Shown here one piece after another: positions 6,826-14,499 of a stretch of DNA of 19,162 bases (positions are counted from its first letter, which is position 1; every line of letters starts with the position of its first letter). A program made the translations under genes and the position numbers. The DNA lies in contig UQMV01000038.1 of NCBI GenBank assembly GCA_900542315.1, positions 1-19,162 of the forward strand, read 5' to 3'. The notes under the pieces were generated by a model, which worked only from the letters and a program-made list of their open reading frames with translations, did not search any database and was not told the DNA's origin. This DNA is from an uncultured Collinsella sp. (GTDB taxonomy: Bacteria; Actinomycetota; Coriobacteriia; Coriobacteriales; Coriobacteriaceae).

Positions 6826-7699
6826 AAGCTTGGCCGTCTTTCATCTCGGCGAGTTTATGCTCGAATCCAAAGCCGCCGGGTTTAAGGCAATTCTTAGCTG
6901 AATAGTCAGCAGCGAATTCCATTGCATCCCGAATGATCTCCGCATCGAGCGGTTGCTTTTTACTCCAGCCATGCGAGAGACAGCTCACAACAAACGCAGT
7001 GATATACGAATCTCCCGCGCCCATGGTGTCAAGCGCATCTACGGGTCTTATATTTCCCTGGTACCATCGGGAACCGTCAAAGAACACAGGCCCTGCAGAT
7101 CCCCGTGTAGCAATCGTGTAGCGACAACCGTGCTCTATGGCCCTCTTCAATAGAACTTGAATCTGTTGATCGCTCTCGCCGGAACAGGAAAACAGACCAA
7201 GGGTTGTAGCAGGGCAAACAAGATCGAAATATGCGTCGGTTCGATACTTATCTTTAACGGAAAAGTCGTAAACCACCACAGCGGGAAGATCTTGAACTAG
7301 GTGCACATCATCCTGCAGCTTTGCATTGACGCTGGTAAAAACCGCATCGAATCCCTGAAGAAACTTGACATCAGAATCGTTGATATGGGTTTTGTGCGCC
7401 CAGCAAGCCCCCGTATCGTAACCAACTTCGACACGTTCACCGTTGTAAACATTTACATCGCAAGTCTTGGTTGTTGCTTTTTCAGGCATGCATGATTGCG
7501 AAAGGTCAACGTTCAGCGAAGAAAGGGCATCGGTGATTATTCGCCCTCCCAGGTCGTTGCCGATCTCCCCAATATACGCAGCCTGTGCGCCAAGCATGCT
7601 TGCATGGGCAGCGACGTTTACGGCATTGCCACCAGGATACATAACGCCTTTGTTGAGATAGCGATCAATAACGTTGTCACCAATTGCTGCGATTTTCAC
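6815..7699 (-). CDS. PfkB-family sugar kinase, FrlD-like (fructoselysine 6-kinase type)
   Basis: A 294-residue ribokinase-fold protein expected to phosphorylate C6 of an Amadori sugar with ATP. IGDNVIDRY (6-14) and PGGNAVNVA (22-30) closely follow the E. coli FrlD N-terminus. DTMGAGDSY (224-232) carries the anion hole and catalytic base D230. I chose GTG 7699 because GGGAGG sits seven bases upstream and the product then begins MKIAAIGDN as in FrlD; ATG 7714 would lack a ribosome binding site. It follows the SIS gene by 30 bp and is the last gene before a weak terminator. A PTS would already deliver phosphorylated substrate, so this kinase implies a second unphosphorylated substrate pool, or another task. 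FrlD-like identity is likely; the exact substrate is inferred. Confidence 0.83.
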   Translation of the reverse strand: MKIAAIGDNVIDRYLNKGVMYPGGNAVNVAAHASMLGAQAAYIGEIGNDLGGRIITDALSSLNVDLSQSCMPEKATTKTCDVNVYNGERVEVGYDTGACWAHKTHINDSDVKFLQGFDAVFTSVNAKLQDDVHLVQDLPAVVVYDFSVKDKYRTDAYFDLVCPATTLGLFSCSGESDQQIQVLLKRAIEHGCRYTIATRGSAGPVFFDGSRWYQGNIRPVDALDTMGAGDSYITAFVVSCLSHGWSKKQPLDAEIIRDAMEFAADYSAKNCLKPGGFGFEHKLAEMKDGQASIS

Positions 7700-7729
7700 C
7701 TCAACGCCTCCCATCACGTACGGTCTTTA

Positions 7730-8728
7730 TTAGTACTCGACCTTGCGGTAATAACGGCGGATGTCGAGCGAATGGTCACGAATTTCCTCGAAATTCTTGC
7801 TCACACGCGAGAGAATGGCATTGAGCACCACCGGAGAAAGCATCCAGCGGAATTCGTCACTGATACCCGGCAACTCATAATCATGTGTATCGAATACGGT
7901 GAAATCATCCGCATATTGCTTACAGAAGCGTGCAACGCGCTCATCAAGAGGCCTAGTCTGCGCCTCCGTCATTGCGAGCGCGACGCAAACGCCCGGCTCA
8001 ACAAGTTCGATAGTGCCATGGAAGAACTCAGGCGATGTAACGGATTTGGTGCGCAGCCATTGGGACTCCTCGAGCACACACATGGCAAACGAATACGTGG
8101 GGCCCCACAGATTGCCAGAACCAATCCAAATCTGATACGGATCGTCCTTGTGCTTCAGAGCATATGCGCGAGCCATCTCGTCAGCGTTCTTGCCGACGGA
8201 AACGAGAGCAGCGGGGAGATTCACAAGCTCATCAGCGAAGCGATCGTAGTCATCGAAAAAGCCCCTGTTCTTGAGAATCTTTCCAATCAGAAGGTACAGC
8301 ACGAGCTCCATAGGACGGCCCTGCTTATAAATCACTCCATAATCGGAAAGTTCACCAAGCGGTGAACCGTCCACGCCAAGCGTAGAGACAATGGTGCAGC
8401 CTGCGTCTTTTGCCGCCTTTGCCGCCGCGACCGTCTCTTTGGTGTCGCCCGACTTGGACGCCATGAACGCCAAGGTCCCCTTACCGATGCGCCGATTGCC
8501 AACCGTGAGGAAATCTGCCGAAACTTGGGACTGGACGGGAATATCGGACATAACAGAAACCATATAGTCAAACGGCTGCATCATCGCAAGCGAGCCACCT
8601 GACGAGGTGAAGAAAATCGAATCGAAACCCTTTTCGCAAATTTCGTCAGCAATGCGTTCAATTTCGGCACGTTGATTGTAGATATAAGCACCGTTATCGA
8701 GAATTGCCTGTTCATCAAATGAAACCAT
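7730..8728 (-). CDS. Second SIS-domain deglycase (GfrF/FrlB-like)
   Basis: A 332-residue paralogue of the duplicated deglycase. It shares the core W/IGSG.LWG, LEESQW..TKS and EFFHGTIEL, and ends RRYYRKVEY. SIS motifs are FFTSSGGSLA (39-48) and ASKSGDTKET (90-99). The putative catalytic pair E221 and H237 again lies sixteen residues apart. It is clearly a different specificity class from the outer copies, being divergent over its whole length. In Salmonella the gfr operon encodes two deglycases, GfrE for glucoselysine-6-P and GfrF for fructoselysine-6-P; by analogy this gene and the duplicated one may split the same roles. AGAAAGG lies eight bases upstream of the ATG. It is cotranscribed with IID (48-bp gap) and the kinase. 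Confidence 0.87.
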   Translation of the reverse strand: MVSFDEQAILDNGAYIYNQRAEIERIADEICEKGFDSIFFTSSGGSLAMMQPFDYMVSVMSDIPVQSQVSADFLTVGNRRIGKGTLAFMASKSGDTKETVAAAKAAKDAGCTIVSTLGVDGSPLGELSDYGVIYKQGRPMELVLYLLIGKILKNRGFFDDYDRFADELVNLPAALVSVGKNADEMARAYALKHKDDPYQIWIGSGNLWGPTYSFAMCVLEESQWLRTKSVTSPEFFHGTIELVEPGVCVALAMTEAQTRPLDERVARFCKQYADDFTVFDTHDYELPGISDEFRWMLSPVVLNAILSRVSKNFEEIRDHSLDIRRYYRKVEY

Positions 8729-8776
8729 GAGATATACCTTTCTAATTCAATTGGGCCAGACGGCGAAATCAACCAT

Positions 8777-9607
8777 TTAGATTGCAAACACTCCGAAGAA
8801 GGAGCCGACGATACCAACCGCCATGAGAATAACGAGAATCCAAGCAATCTTGACCTTGTGCTGGACGAGTTCGTAAACTCCAAGTGTCACAAGCAGCGGC
8901 AGCAGGCTCGGCATGATACCGTCGATGATGCTTTGGATAGTCTGCGCACTGTCGCCGGTACCGAGAGAACCAGCCACGCTGACCGATACAAGGTTGGGCA
9001 CCATAGCGCCGATAACCATAAGACCGAGAATTGCAGCCCCCATAGTGAGCTTTGGCATAAGACCAGATTTCTCGATCTTGCTCAAGAAACTGGTTCCGAA
9101 TCCATAGCCCCATTTAAGGCAGAACCAACGAATCAGATAATGCGGAACATTGAATACGACAAGGAAGAGAAGCGGGCCGAGAATGTTACCCTGCATAGCA
9201 AGCGACACACCCAAGCCAGTGGCGATGACACGCAACGTTCCCCAGAACAGAGAGTCACCGATGCCGGCCAGCGGGCTCATAAGAGCGGCCTTTACGCTGT
9301 TGATGGAGGATTCGTCAAAATCCTCTTCGTTAGCGTTTGCCTCTTCCATCGCTGCCGAAATGCCCAGAATTAATGTTGAGACATAAGGAGTGGTGTTGAA
9401 GAACTCCATGTGACGCTTAGCAGCAGCAGCCTGGTCATCCTTATTCTTATACACGCGACGAATGATGGGAAGCATGGAGAAGCAGTATCCCATGTGCTGC
9501 TGGCGCTCGTAGTTCCAAGAGTACTCCATCGTAAGCGAACGGAAAAATACCGATTTTAGATCACGCTTTGTAATCTTGTTGGAACTGGTGTCATTAGAAG
9601 TCGTCAT
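8777..9607 (-). CDS. PTS mannose-family transporter subunit IID
   Basis: A 276-residue EIID of the mannose/fructose/sorbose family. The soluble N-terminal half has LKSVFFRSLTMEYSWNYERQ and GYCFSMLPIIRRVY. The central GDSLFWGTLR segment and the C-terminal hydrophobic segments follow (GAAILGLMVIGAMV, a final helix ending GVFAI). With IIC it forms the membrane channel. The start is ATG 9607, with GGAAGGGAG upstream; an in-frame upstream start would lengthen it to 290 residues without a good site. It overlaps the 3' end of IIC by 14 bp, indicating translational coupling. By context it imports fructoselysine or glucoselysine-type compounds, as GfrD does. It is the intact counterpart of the IID half of the 4904-5607 pseudogene. 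Confidence 0.9.
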   Translation of the reverse strand: MTTSNDTSSNKITKRDLKSVFFRSLTMEYSWNYERQQHMGYCFSMLPIIRRVYKNKDDQAAAAKRHMEFFNTTPYVSTLILGISAAMEEANANEEDFDESSINSVKAALMSPLAGIGDSLFWGTLRVIATGLGVSLAMQGNILGPLLFLVVFNVPHYLIRWFCLKWGYGFGTSFLSKIEKSGLMPKLTMGAAILGLMVIGAMVPNLVSVSVAGSLGTGDSAQTIQSIIDGIMPSLLPLLVTLGVYELVQHKVKIAWILVILMAVGIVGSFFGVFAI

Positions 9608-10379
9608 CGTCGAAGCTCCCTTCCGAACTAAGCTGTGGCGTCTGAGCAATGAAGTTTGGCTGGACCACCACGAGGATTACTGCGAGGCAAAGCCCAATGA
9701 TGGCAATACCAAGGATTGGAATGCTCATGTAGGCACAGAGCGCAAACCCGAGCACGAAGAAAATAGCAGTCTGCTTGTTGACAATCATTGAAGCGAGCAG
9801 TGCAATGCCGAGCGCAGGGATGAATCCACCCGCAATAACCAGGCCGTTACTTACAAACTCGGGAATTGCGTTAAGCACCGCGTTCATAACCGGCGTTCCG
9901 AGATAGAAAGCAAGGGAGCACACGAAAAAGCGAGGAAGCGATTTGACGATGAATCCACCAAGCAGATGCATCCGCTCCATACCTTTGAGGTCGCCCTTTG
10001 CCACACAGTCGTCCGCTTTATGGACGAACAACGGCATCACGATCAGCGTAAGCGCGTTATCAATGATGAGATAAAGCGACGCAATCGGGAAAGCGAGCGT
10101 CAGCGCAACTTCAGCGCCTTGACCCGTCGAAATTGCAAAGGCAGTGCCCAAAATACCACCGGTGATAACGTCAGGCGGAACGGCCGCCCCGATGGTAACC
10201 GATCCAATGAACACCATTTCAAGCGTGGCGCCGACAATAATGCCCGTCTGCAAATCACCCATCACAAGACCGATGAGGACGCCCGTGACAATCGGGCGAG
10301 AAGCAAGGCAAGTGCCAAGTGCCCACTCAAATGTCACGCACATTGCGACGAGGCCGATAAGGATCGCTTGAGTCAACAT
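9594..10379 (-). CDS. PTS mannose-family transporter subunit IIC
   Basis: A 261-residue, highly hydrophobic EIIC (EII-Sor type). Family signatures are LASRPIVTGVLIGLVMGDLQTGIIVGA in its first third (given here only as landmark residues RPIVTG, GLVMGDLQTG) and VTIGAAVPPDVI. Several membrane helices follow, with an Asp-rich cytosolic tail ending DDDDF. A strong site (AAAGGGG) precedes the ATG. It forms the substrate-binding membrane component together with IID, which it overlaps. Substrate preference cannot be read from sequence; the two deglycases and FrlD-like kinase downstream point to glycated amino acids. Codons are less G/C-ending than in the deglycase repeats or the M16 protease, suggesting separate ancestry. 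Confidence 0.9.
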   Translation of the reverse strand: MLTQAILIGLVAMCVTFEWALGTCLASRPIVTGVLIGLVMGDLQTGIIVGATLEMVFIGSVTIGAAVPPDVITGGILGTAFAISTGQGAEVALTLAFPIASLYLIIDNALTLIVMPLFVHKADDCVAKGDLKGMERMHLLGGFIVKSLPRFFVCSLAFYLGTPVMNAVLNAIPEFVSNGLVIAGGFIPALGIALLASMIVNKQTAIFFVLGFALCAYMSIPILGIAIIGLCLAVILVVVQPNFIAQTPQLSSEGSFDDDDF

Positions 10380-10406
10380 GAGAGATCCCCTTTCTATTGT
10401 ATGTGC

Positions 10407-10868
10407 TTAAATCAAAATCTTCTCGTCTCTAGGTACCTGCCTGATCTCCACCTCGATTCCGGCATCACTGAGCTCATGTAGAAGCTCCACGTCGCGATCG
10501 GTAGCGAAAACCGTTGAAGATAGGCGTACATCTGCACCCTCACGCGGCTTCGTTCCTCCAATGTTGATATGCTCGATTTCGCTGTAGCCCTTTGCCAGGC
10601 GGTAAGCATCTTCGATGCTTTCAACGACAATGAACAAACGGTACTTATCGGTCACACCGCTCCTAAGAGCCTCGATAGAATCATCGACCGATTTGATAAC
10701 CAATTTGACGCCTGCCGGACGTGCCAGCTTAAGCGTCGTCTTGCGCACGTCATCTTTCACAACCGCATCGCAGGCAATCAAAATGCAATTGGTGTCAAGC
10801 TCTTGCGTCCAAGTCATGGCAACCTGACCATGAAGCAAGCGATGGTCAACTCTCAACAGCTTAATCAT
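10407..10868 (-). CDS. PTS mannose-family transporter subunit IIB
   Basis: The 153-residue cytosolic EIIB transfers phosphate from IIA to the sugar during transport. LLRVDHRLLHGQV at the N-terminus is the family phosphorylation motif, with the phospho-accepting histidine H13 before GQV. Length is normal for a separate IIB domain of this family. It sits 27 bp upstream of IIC and 13 bp downstream of IIA, in one operon. A free-standing IIB beside a free-standing IIA matches the gfr layout in Salmonella (gfrA-gfrB-gfrC-gfrD), although the regulators differ. Confidence 0.92.
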   Translation of the reverse strand: MIKLLRVDHRLLHGQVAMTWTQELDTNCILIACDAVVKDDVRKTTLKLARPAGVKLVIKSVDDSIEALRSGVTDKYRLFIVVESIEDAYRLAKGYSEIEHINIGGTKPREGADVRLSSTVFATDRDVELLHELSDAGIEVEIRQVPRDEKILI

Positions 10869-10881
10869 CTTTGTTCCTTTC

Positions 10882-11298
10882 TCAAAAATCCTCGTCTTCT
10901 TCTACCGAATTTGGCAGCGAACATAGGCATGTGCCCTTTTGGCGGACACTTGAAACCAATGCAGCGAGCTCGGCGTCATCAAGTGTGCTCAATTTCGAAA
11001 ACACTTCGAGCACTAGTGGTAGCGACATGCCGGCAATGAGTCTTAGAGAATCGTCACCCAACCTTTCCATAAAAGCGTTATTCACTGACCCACCATAGAC
11101 ATCAGTGATGACAATCCACTGGTCTGCTGGGTCGCGAGAACGGTCCCAAAAATCTATCAACTCGTTTACATCCATCGTGTCCTCATCGACATATGCGCAT
11201 AGCACCTTAACGCGAGGATCTTCACCGCAAAATAGCTGGAGCGTTTCACGCATCGCTCTAGCAAGTGGCCCATGGCTGGCCAAGAGCAACTTCCTCAT
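10882..11298 (-). CDS. PTS mannose-family transporter subunit IIA
   Basis: The 138-residue EIIA accepts phosphate from HPr and passes it to IIB. LLLASHGPLA at residues 4-13 contains the phosphorylated H9. VITDVYGGSVNNAF is the second conserved segment of the fold. It is the first gene of the transport operon, with its own promoter immediately upstream and a terminator separating it from the GntR genes. The C-terminal VEEDEDF acidic tail is unusual but short. No general PTS genes (HPr, EI) are in the window, so those must be elsewhere in the genome. Confidence 0.9.
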   Translation of the reverse strand: MRKLLLASHGPLARAMRETLQLFCGEDPRVKVLCAYVDEDTMDVNELIDFWDRSRDPADQWIVITDVYGGSVNNAFMERLGDDSLRLIAGMSLPLVLEVFSKLSTLDDAELAALVSSVRQKGTCLCSLPNSVEEDEDF

Positions 11299-11333
11299 TT
11301 ATCTCCCAATCTCAGTCAATCATCTGTTAATAG

Positions 11334-11342
11334 AACGTTATA
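11334..11342. promoter_or_regulatory. Candidate GntR operator AACGTTATA upstream of IIA
   Basis: AACGTTATA lies just downstream of the predicted transcription start of the PTS operon. The same core recurs over the GntR1 start codon (ATAACGTT 13013-13020) and at the deglycase copy 2 promoter (ATAACGTTAT 14464-14473). The three placements coincide with the three predicted transcription starts. Confidence 0.5.
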
Positions 11343-11358
11343 TTTTGTATTGTTATCT

Positions 11359-11388
11359 ACAGTATCCTCGAAACTTTCGCTTTGTCAA
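11359..11388 (-). promoter_or_regulatory. Promoter of the PTS operon
   Basis: On the minus strand a consensus TTGACA (11383-11388) is followed by GATACT (11361-11366, 16-bp spacing) or TACTGT (11359-11364, 18-bp spacing). It lies 60-90 bp upstream of the IIA start and after the terminator of the regulator unit. Confidence 0.65.
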
Positions 11389-11440
11389 GACAGATCAATC
11401 AAGCTTCCTAAGCGGTAATAATTCGCCCCTAAACGGCAAA

Positions 11441-11466
11441 AAAACGCCCCTTTGTCGGGGCGTTTT
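11441..11466 (-). terminator. Terminator between the GntR genes and the PTS operon
   Basis: AAAACGCCCC (11441-11450) pairs perfectly with GGGGCGTTTT (11457-11466) around a six-base loop; the minus-strand stem ends in a run of seven T. It makes the two GntR genes a separate transcription unit. Confidence 0.9.
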
Positions 11467-11512
11467 CAATCTCTTGTTATTCGGTTAAGAAAGATCCGGG
11501 GTTTGGCTTTCG

Positions 11513-12217
11513 CTAGAGATAAAACTTTAAGCGCTCAGTGCAGTACACCTGCCGCGAAATAAACAATGGCACTCCCTGCGCGCTGCAACGCTTATCTACA
11601 AATAATAAAAGGGCAGATCCCGGCTTTACATTCAAATGTTCTGCCTCGTAAGCACTTGCAAAGCACACCTGCAACGTTCGCTCGTTATTGCCAAGTTCGA
11701 TATGGCGTCTTCCCAGCACCTCAAGTAGAGAACCCGATAAATCTTCATGTTCCAAAAAGGCCAGAGAAGGAGTGTAGCTATTGGTTTCCAACATCGTTGG
11801 CACGCCATCGACTAAGCGCAAACGTCTAGTCTGAAGAATATTCTCGTCCTCCTGGACCTGAAGAAAACGCACGTCGCGCAGCGTAGGATAAATCCAAGCT
11901 ACTTCGAGCACTACGGTAGAAGGCTTTTTATTTTCTTGAATGCAGGAATGGGTGAAGCTTTCCTGGTCATCGGCTGCATAGGCATTGCGTGTCGTGGTAA
12001 CAAAAGTCCCTTTCCCTCGCGTGCGCTCAACGATATCGGCATCCTCTAGTTCCTTGATTGCCGATCGAACGGTAATACGACTAACGCCATATTCCTCCAT
12101 AAGCTCCGTCTCAGTAGGAAGCTTATCCCCTTCGCTATATACGCCACTTTCTATTCGACTCACAAGATCGTGAACGATCTGCTTATACAATGGAACAGCG
12201 CTCTCCACTTTAACCAT
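11513..12217 (-). CDS. GntR-family (HutC/UTRA) transcriptional regulator 2
   Basis: A 234-residue repressor or activator. The N-terminal GntR winged helix at about residues 5-75 shows VPLYKQIVHDL, LPTETELMEEYGVSRITVR and GKGTFV. A UTRA ligand-binding domain occupies about residues 90-230 (RRLRLVDGVPTMLETNSY, RQVYCTERLKFYL). UTRA domains commonly sense phosphorylated sugars, so fructoselysine-6-P or glucoselysine-6-P is a plausible ligand, as proposed for FrlR. It starts 8 bp after the stop of the other GntR gene, with a weak TAGGTTG site, so translation is probably coupled. Having two UTRA regulators in tandem suggests separate inducers for the two deglycase branches. Confidence 0.9.
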   Translation of the reverse strand: MVKVESAVPLYKQIVHDLVSRIESGVYSEGDKLPTETELMEEYGVSRITVRSAIKELEDADIVERTRGKGTFVTTTRNAYAADDQESFTHSCIQENKKPSTVVLEVAWIYPTLRDVRFLQVQEDENILQTRRLRLVDGVPTMLETNSYTPSLAFLEHEDLSGSLLEVLGRRHIELGNNERTLQVCFASAYEAEHLNVKPGSALLLFVDKRCSAQGVPLFISRQVYCTERLKFYL

Positions 12218-12225
12218 TATTCAAC

Positions 12226-13014
12226 CTATTGCTTTCTGCACTCAACGGCTTCAAGTCCCTGCCAGTTGATGCCGAGTTGATTAGCCTTAATCGAAAAGAA
12301 GTATTTGAAATAGTCACCCAACATCACCTGCTTAGTAAAGTGCACTGGCTTACCAGTGCTCATATAAACGGTCTCACTCAATATAAACATCGCAGCTTCT
12401 CCTGCGATGTTAAGGATGCGCTTCTCCTCATCCGTAGCAAGCCCTGCTTCAAGCACAATAGACGGGAAACAATTATCCTCTAGTCGCAGCCCCGTCTCTC
12501 TCTCAATCGTTTCATAAAGTGATGCGTTCTCCATATCGACACCCAGTAAAAACCCGAAGTTCTTTACTGGAAGATAAATATGTTCAATCATTGCATTTAT
12601 GTGATTAATTGACCTCACGCGTTTGAGGTAAACCGCAGATTCATTCTCTTCCATTCGCAAATGACGACGGACGGCAACGGGCGGCTCGACCTCCTGAAGA
12701 GCGAGAACACGAGACGAGGTTTCGATATTATTTTCATGGCAAAAATAAGTGAAACCCTTAAACGTGCTCAAGCTCGAGACGATTTTAGGCTGCCGGATAA
12801 ATGTGCCTTTGCCATGACGCGTATCAAGCACGTCGTCATCCACAAGAGTTTGAATTGCCTTCCGTATCGTCGCACGGCTAACCTCGTATTCTTCGCAAAA
12901 ACCATTTTCGCTAGGCAACACGCCACTTTCGGAAAACTCGCCCATCTCAATACGGCGGCGCAAATCATCAGCTACTTGTACATATAGCGGCACAGCACTA
13001 GTCGGGTTAATCAT
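12226..13014 (-). CDS. GntR-family (HutC/UTRA) transcriptional regulator 1
   Basis: A 262-residue protein with the same architecture as its neighbour. The DNA-binding winged helix at about residues 6-75 shows VPLYVQVADDLRRRI, LPSENGFCEEYEVSRATIR and GKGTFI. A UTRA domain spans about 95-245 (VYLKRVRSINHINAMIEHIY). The two proteins are clearly divergent outside the helix-turn-helix, so they are not a recent duplication. The C-terminal extension (NWQGLEAVECRKQ) passes the usual UTRA end by about 15 residues. A GGAG site precedes ATG 13014, and an ATAACGTT operator-like sequence overlaps the start codon, consistent with autoregulation. It is the first gene of a two-gene regulator unit ending at the 11441-11466 terminator. 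Confidence 0.9.
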   Translation of the reverse strand: MINPTSAVPLYVQVADDLRRRIEMGEFSESGVLPSENGFCEEYEVSRATIRKAIQTLVDDDVLDTRHGKGTFIRQPKIVSSLSTFKGFTYFCHENNIETSSRVLALQEVEPPVAVRRHLRMEENESAVYLKRVRSINHINAMIEHIYLPVKNFGFLLGVDMENASLYETIERETGLRLEDNCFPSIVLEAGLATDEEKRILNIAGEAAMFILSETVYMSTGKPVHFTKQVMLGDYFKYFFSIKANQLGINWQGLEAVECRKQ

Positions 13015-13025
13015 AACGTTCTCCG

Positions 13026-13057
13026 TATAACATTCTATGAAACTTCTATGCGTTATA
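13026..13057. promoter_or_regulatory. Candidate operator upstream of GntR1
   Basis: TATAAC (13026-13031) and GTTATA (13052-13057) form a wide inverted repeat that encloses two direct TTCTATG repeats spaced four bases apart. It lies 12-43 bp upstream of the GntR1 start. The promoter elements themselves are unclear. Confidence 0.45.
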
Positions 13058-13089
13058 AGATAACCTATTACGTATTATTTTGAAAGAAA

Positions 13090-13121
13090 TAGACGGTTCA
13101 ATCTTATTTTTGAACCGTCTA
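13090..13121 (-). terminator. Terminator after deglycase copy 2
   Basis: TAGACGGTTCAA (13090-13101) and TTGAACCGTCTA (13110-13121) form a perfect 12-bp stem with an eight-base loop, followed on the minus strand by TTTCTTT. The gap 13015-13386 otherwise holds the GntR1 operator region and a second hairpin; no gene is seen. Confidence 0.7.
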
Positions 13122-13176
13122 CAATATCAAACACTCCATATGAAGGTGTCGAATGCCACTTGTGGCGCAAACAAGA

Positions 13177-13199
13177 GGGGCATTTGGCAAAAATGCCCC
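13177..13199 (-). terminator. Second hairpin downstream of deglycase copy 2
   Basis: GGGGCATTT (13177-13185) pairs with AAATGCCCC (13191-13199) around five bases; on the minus strand TCTTGTTTG follows. A tandem terminator with 13090-13121 is the simplest reading. Confidence 0.5.
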
Positions 13200-13386
13200 A
13201 TTTCGCCTTGAAGTCACTACCGTGAAATGCCAACGAGCCGCATGGTCGAGTCCAAGCAAATACGACCTCAAGCGGCCAGCTACGGCATGGCTCCCTAGAA
13301 CGAGACTGCGACATTTGTTTGCATTGTTTTACGAACGCAACATAACGAATTATTTCCGAGCAAAATAACGACCGCTGAAAGCTGCT

Positions 13387-14421
13387 TTAGTAGTTCATCT
13401 GGTGGTAGTAGCGACGCGTGGTGAGCGGGTGGTTGCGGACGTGCTCGAGATGGCAGCTCAGGCGCTCGGTGATGGTGTAGGTGACCATCGGGGAGACGAT
13501 CTTGCGGAACTCGGGGTCGCTGAACGGCAGCTCGACCTCGGCGGTGTCGAACTTGTTCACGCGGACATGGACGCCCTTCTCGTCGGCGAGCATGTGGGTG
13601 AAGTTGTCCACGCGGTCCATGAGCTTGCGGGTGTCGTCCTCGCCGTAGAGCATGATGAGGCTCGTGCCCTCCTCGCACAGCTCGATGGTGCCGTGGAAGA
13701 ACTCGGCGGCGTGGATGGACTTGGTCTTGATCCACTGCATCTCCTCGAGAATGCACATGGCGTAGTCGTAGGCCTCGCCCCAGAGCATGCCGGAGCCGAT
13801 CACCATGTGGTAGTCGGTGTCCTTGAAGTCCTCGGCCATGGCGGCGCAGCGCTCGTCCTGGGCGTCCTTGGCCTTGATGAGGTACGGGGCGATGTTGCCG
13901 AACTCCTCCATGAAGGTGTCGTACTTGGGGAAGGCGCCGGCGTTCTTGAGGAAGCGGGCGACCAGCGTGATCTGGTAGGTGTAGATGGCCTCGCACAGGA
14001 CGTCGTCCTCGGCGAAGCTGAAGAACTTGTAGTCGGCGTACTCGGTGGCCGGGGTGTTGTCGTTGGAGACGTACATCAGCGTGCGGGCGCCCTGCTCCTG
14101 GCAGAACTTGGCGGCCTCGATGATCTCGGGGGTGGTGCCGGTACGGGTGGAGAAGACGCAGACCGAGTCCTTGTTGAAGGCCTTGGGCGGGCACGCGAGG
14201 AACTCGGCGGCGATCTCGCAGTGGACGTCGACGTCGGCCGTGGTGGTCTCGACCCAGTACTTCATCGGGAGCGTGTGGGCCCAGGTGCCGCCGCAGCCGA
14301 TGAAGAAGATGTTGGAATAGCCCTGCTCGCAGACCTTGTCCACGGCAGCCTCAATCTGAGGACGGAGAGCGAGGGCATCGCTCACAACCTTCTCGTAACG
14401 AGGCTCATCGAAATTGAACAT
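13387..14421 (-). CDS. SIS-domain Amadori-product 6-phosphate deglycase, copy 2
   Basis: The 344-residue product is identical to copy 1, including E227, H243 and the RRYYHQMNY end. The DNA differs at one position only (G14374, Ala16 GCC instead of GCT). Surroundings differ completely: AGGAG six bases before ATG 14421, its own promoter/operator at 14464-14499, and two hairpins downstream. It is therefore a monocistronic, independently controlled unit at the upstream edge of the island. G/C-ending codon use resembles the M16 protease rather than the AT-richer GntR/PTS genes between the copies. Expression from two promoters could raise the dose of a rate-limiting enzyme, or give basal plus induced supply. 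Confidence 0.9.
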   Translation of the reverse strand: MFNFDEPRYEKVVSDALALRPQIEAAVDKVCEQGYSNIFFIGCGGTWAHTLPMKYWVETTTADVDVHCEIAAEFLACPPKAFNKDSVCVFSTRTGTTPEIIEAAKFCQEQGARTLMYVSNDNTPATEYADYKFFSFAEDDVLCEAIYTYQITLVARFLKNAGAFPKYDTFMEEFGNIAPYLIKAKDAQDERCAAMAEDFKDTDYHMVIGSGMLWGEAYDYAMCILEEMQWIKTKSIHAAEFFHGTIELCEEGTSLIMLYGEDDTRKLMDRVDNFTHMLADEKGVHVRVNKFDTAEVELPFSDPEFRKIVSPMVTYTITERLSCHLEHVRNHPLTTRRYYHQMNY

Positions 14422-14463
14422 CCCTTACTCCTAACTCACTTAGATGAACCCTTCATTCATCCC

Positions 14464-14499
14464 ATAACGTTATAATACTTTATATAACTAACTATGCAA
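14464..14499 (-). promoter_or_regulatory. Promoter and operator of deglycase copy 2
   Basis: On the minus strand TTGCAT (14494-14499), a 16-bp spacer and TATTAT (14472-14477) make a plausible promoter. The perfect palindrome ATAACGTTAT (14464-14473) overlaps the -10 end, as expected for repression by a GntR protein from the island. Confidence 0.55.

Noticed and set aside
13122..13386. A second PTS remnant downstream of deglycase copy 2
   Set aside because: I looked for IIC/IID motifs in this gap in comparison with 4904-5607 and saw none; only hairpins are present.
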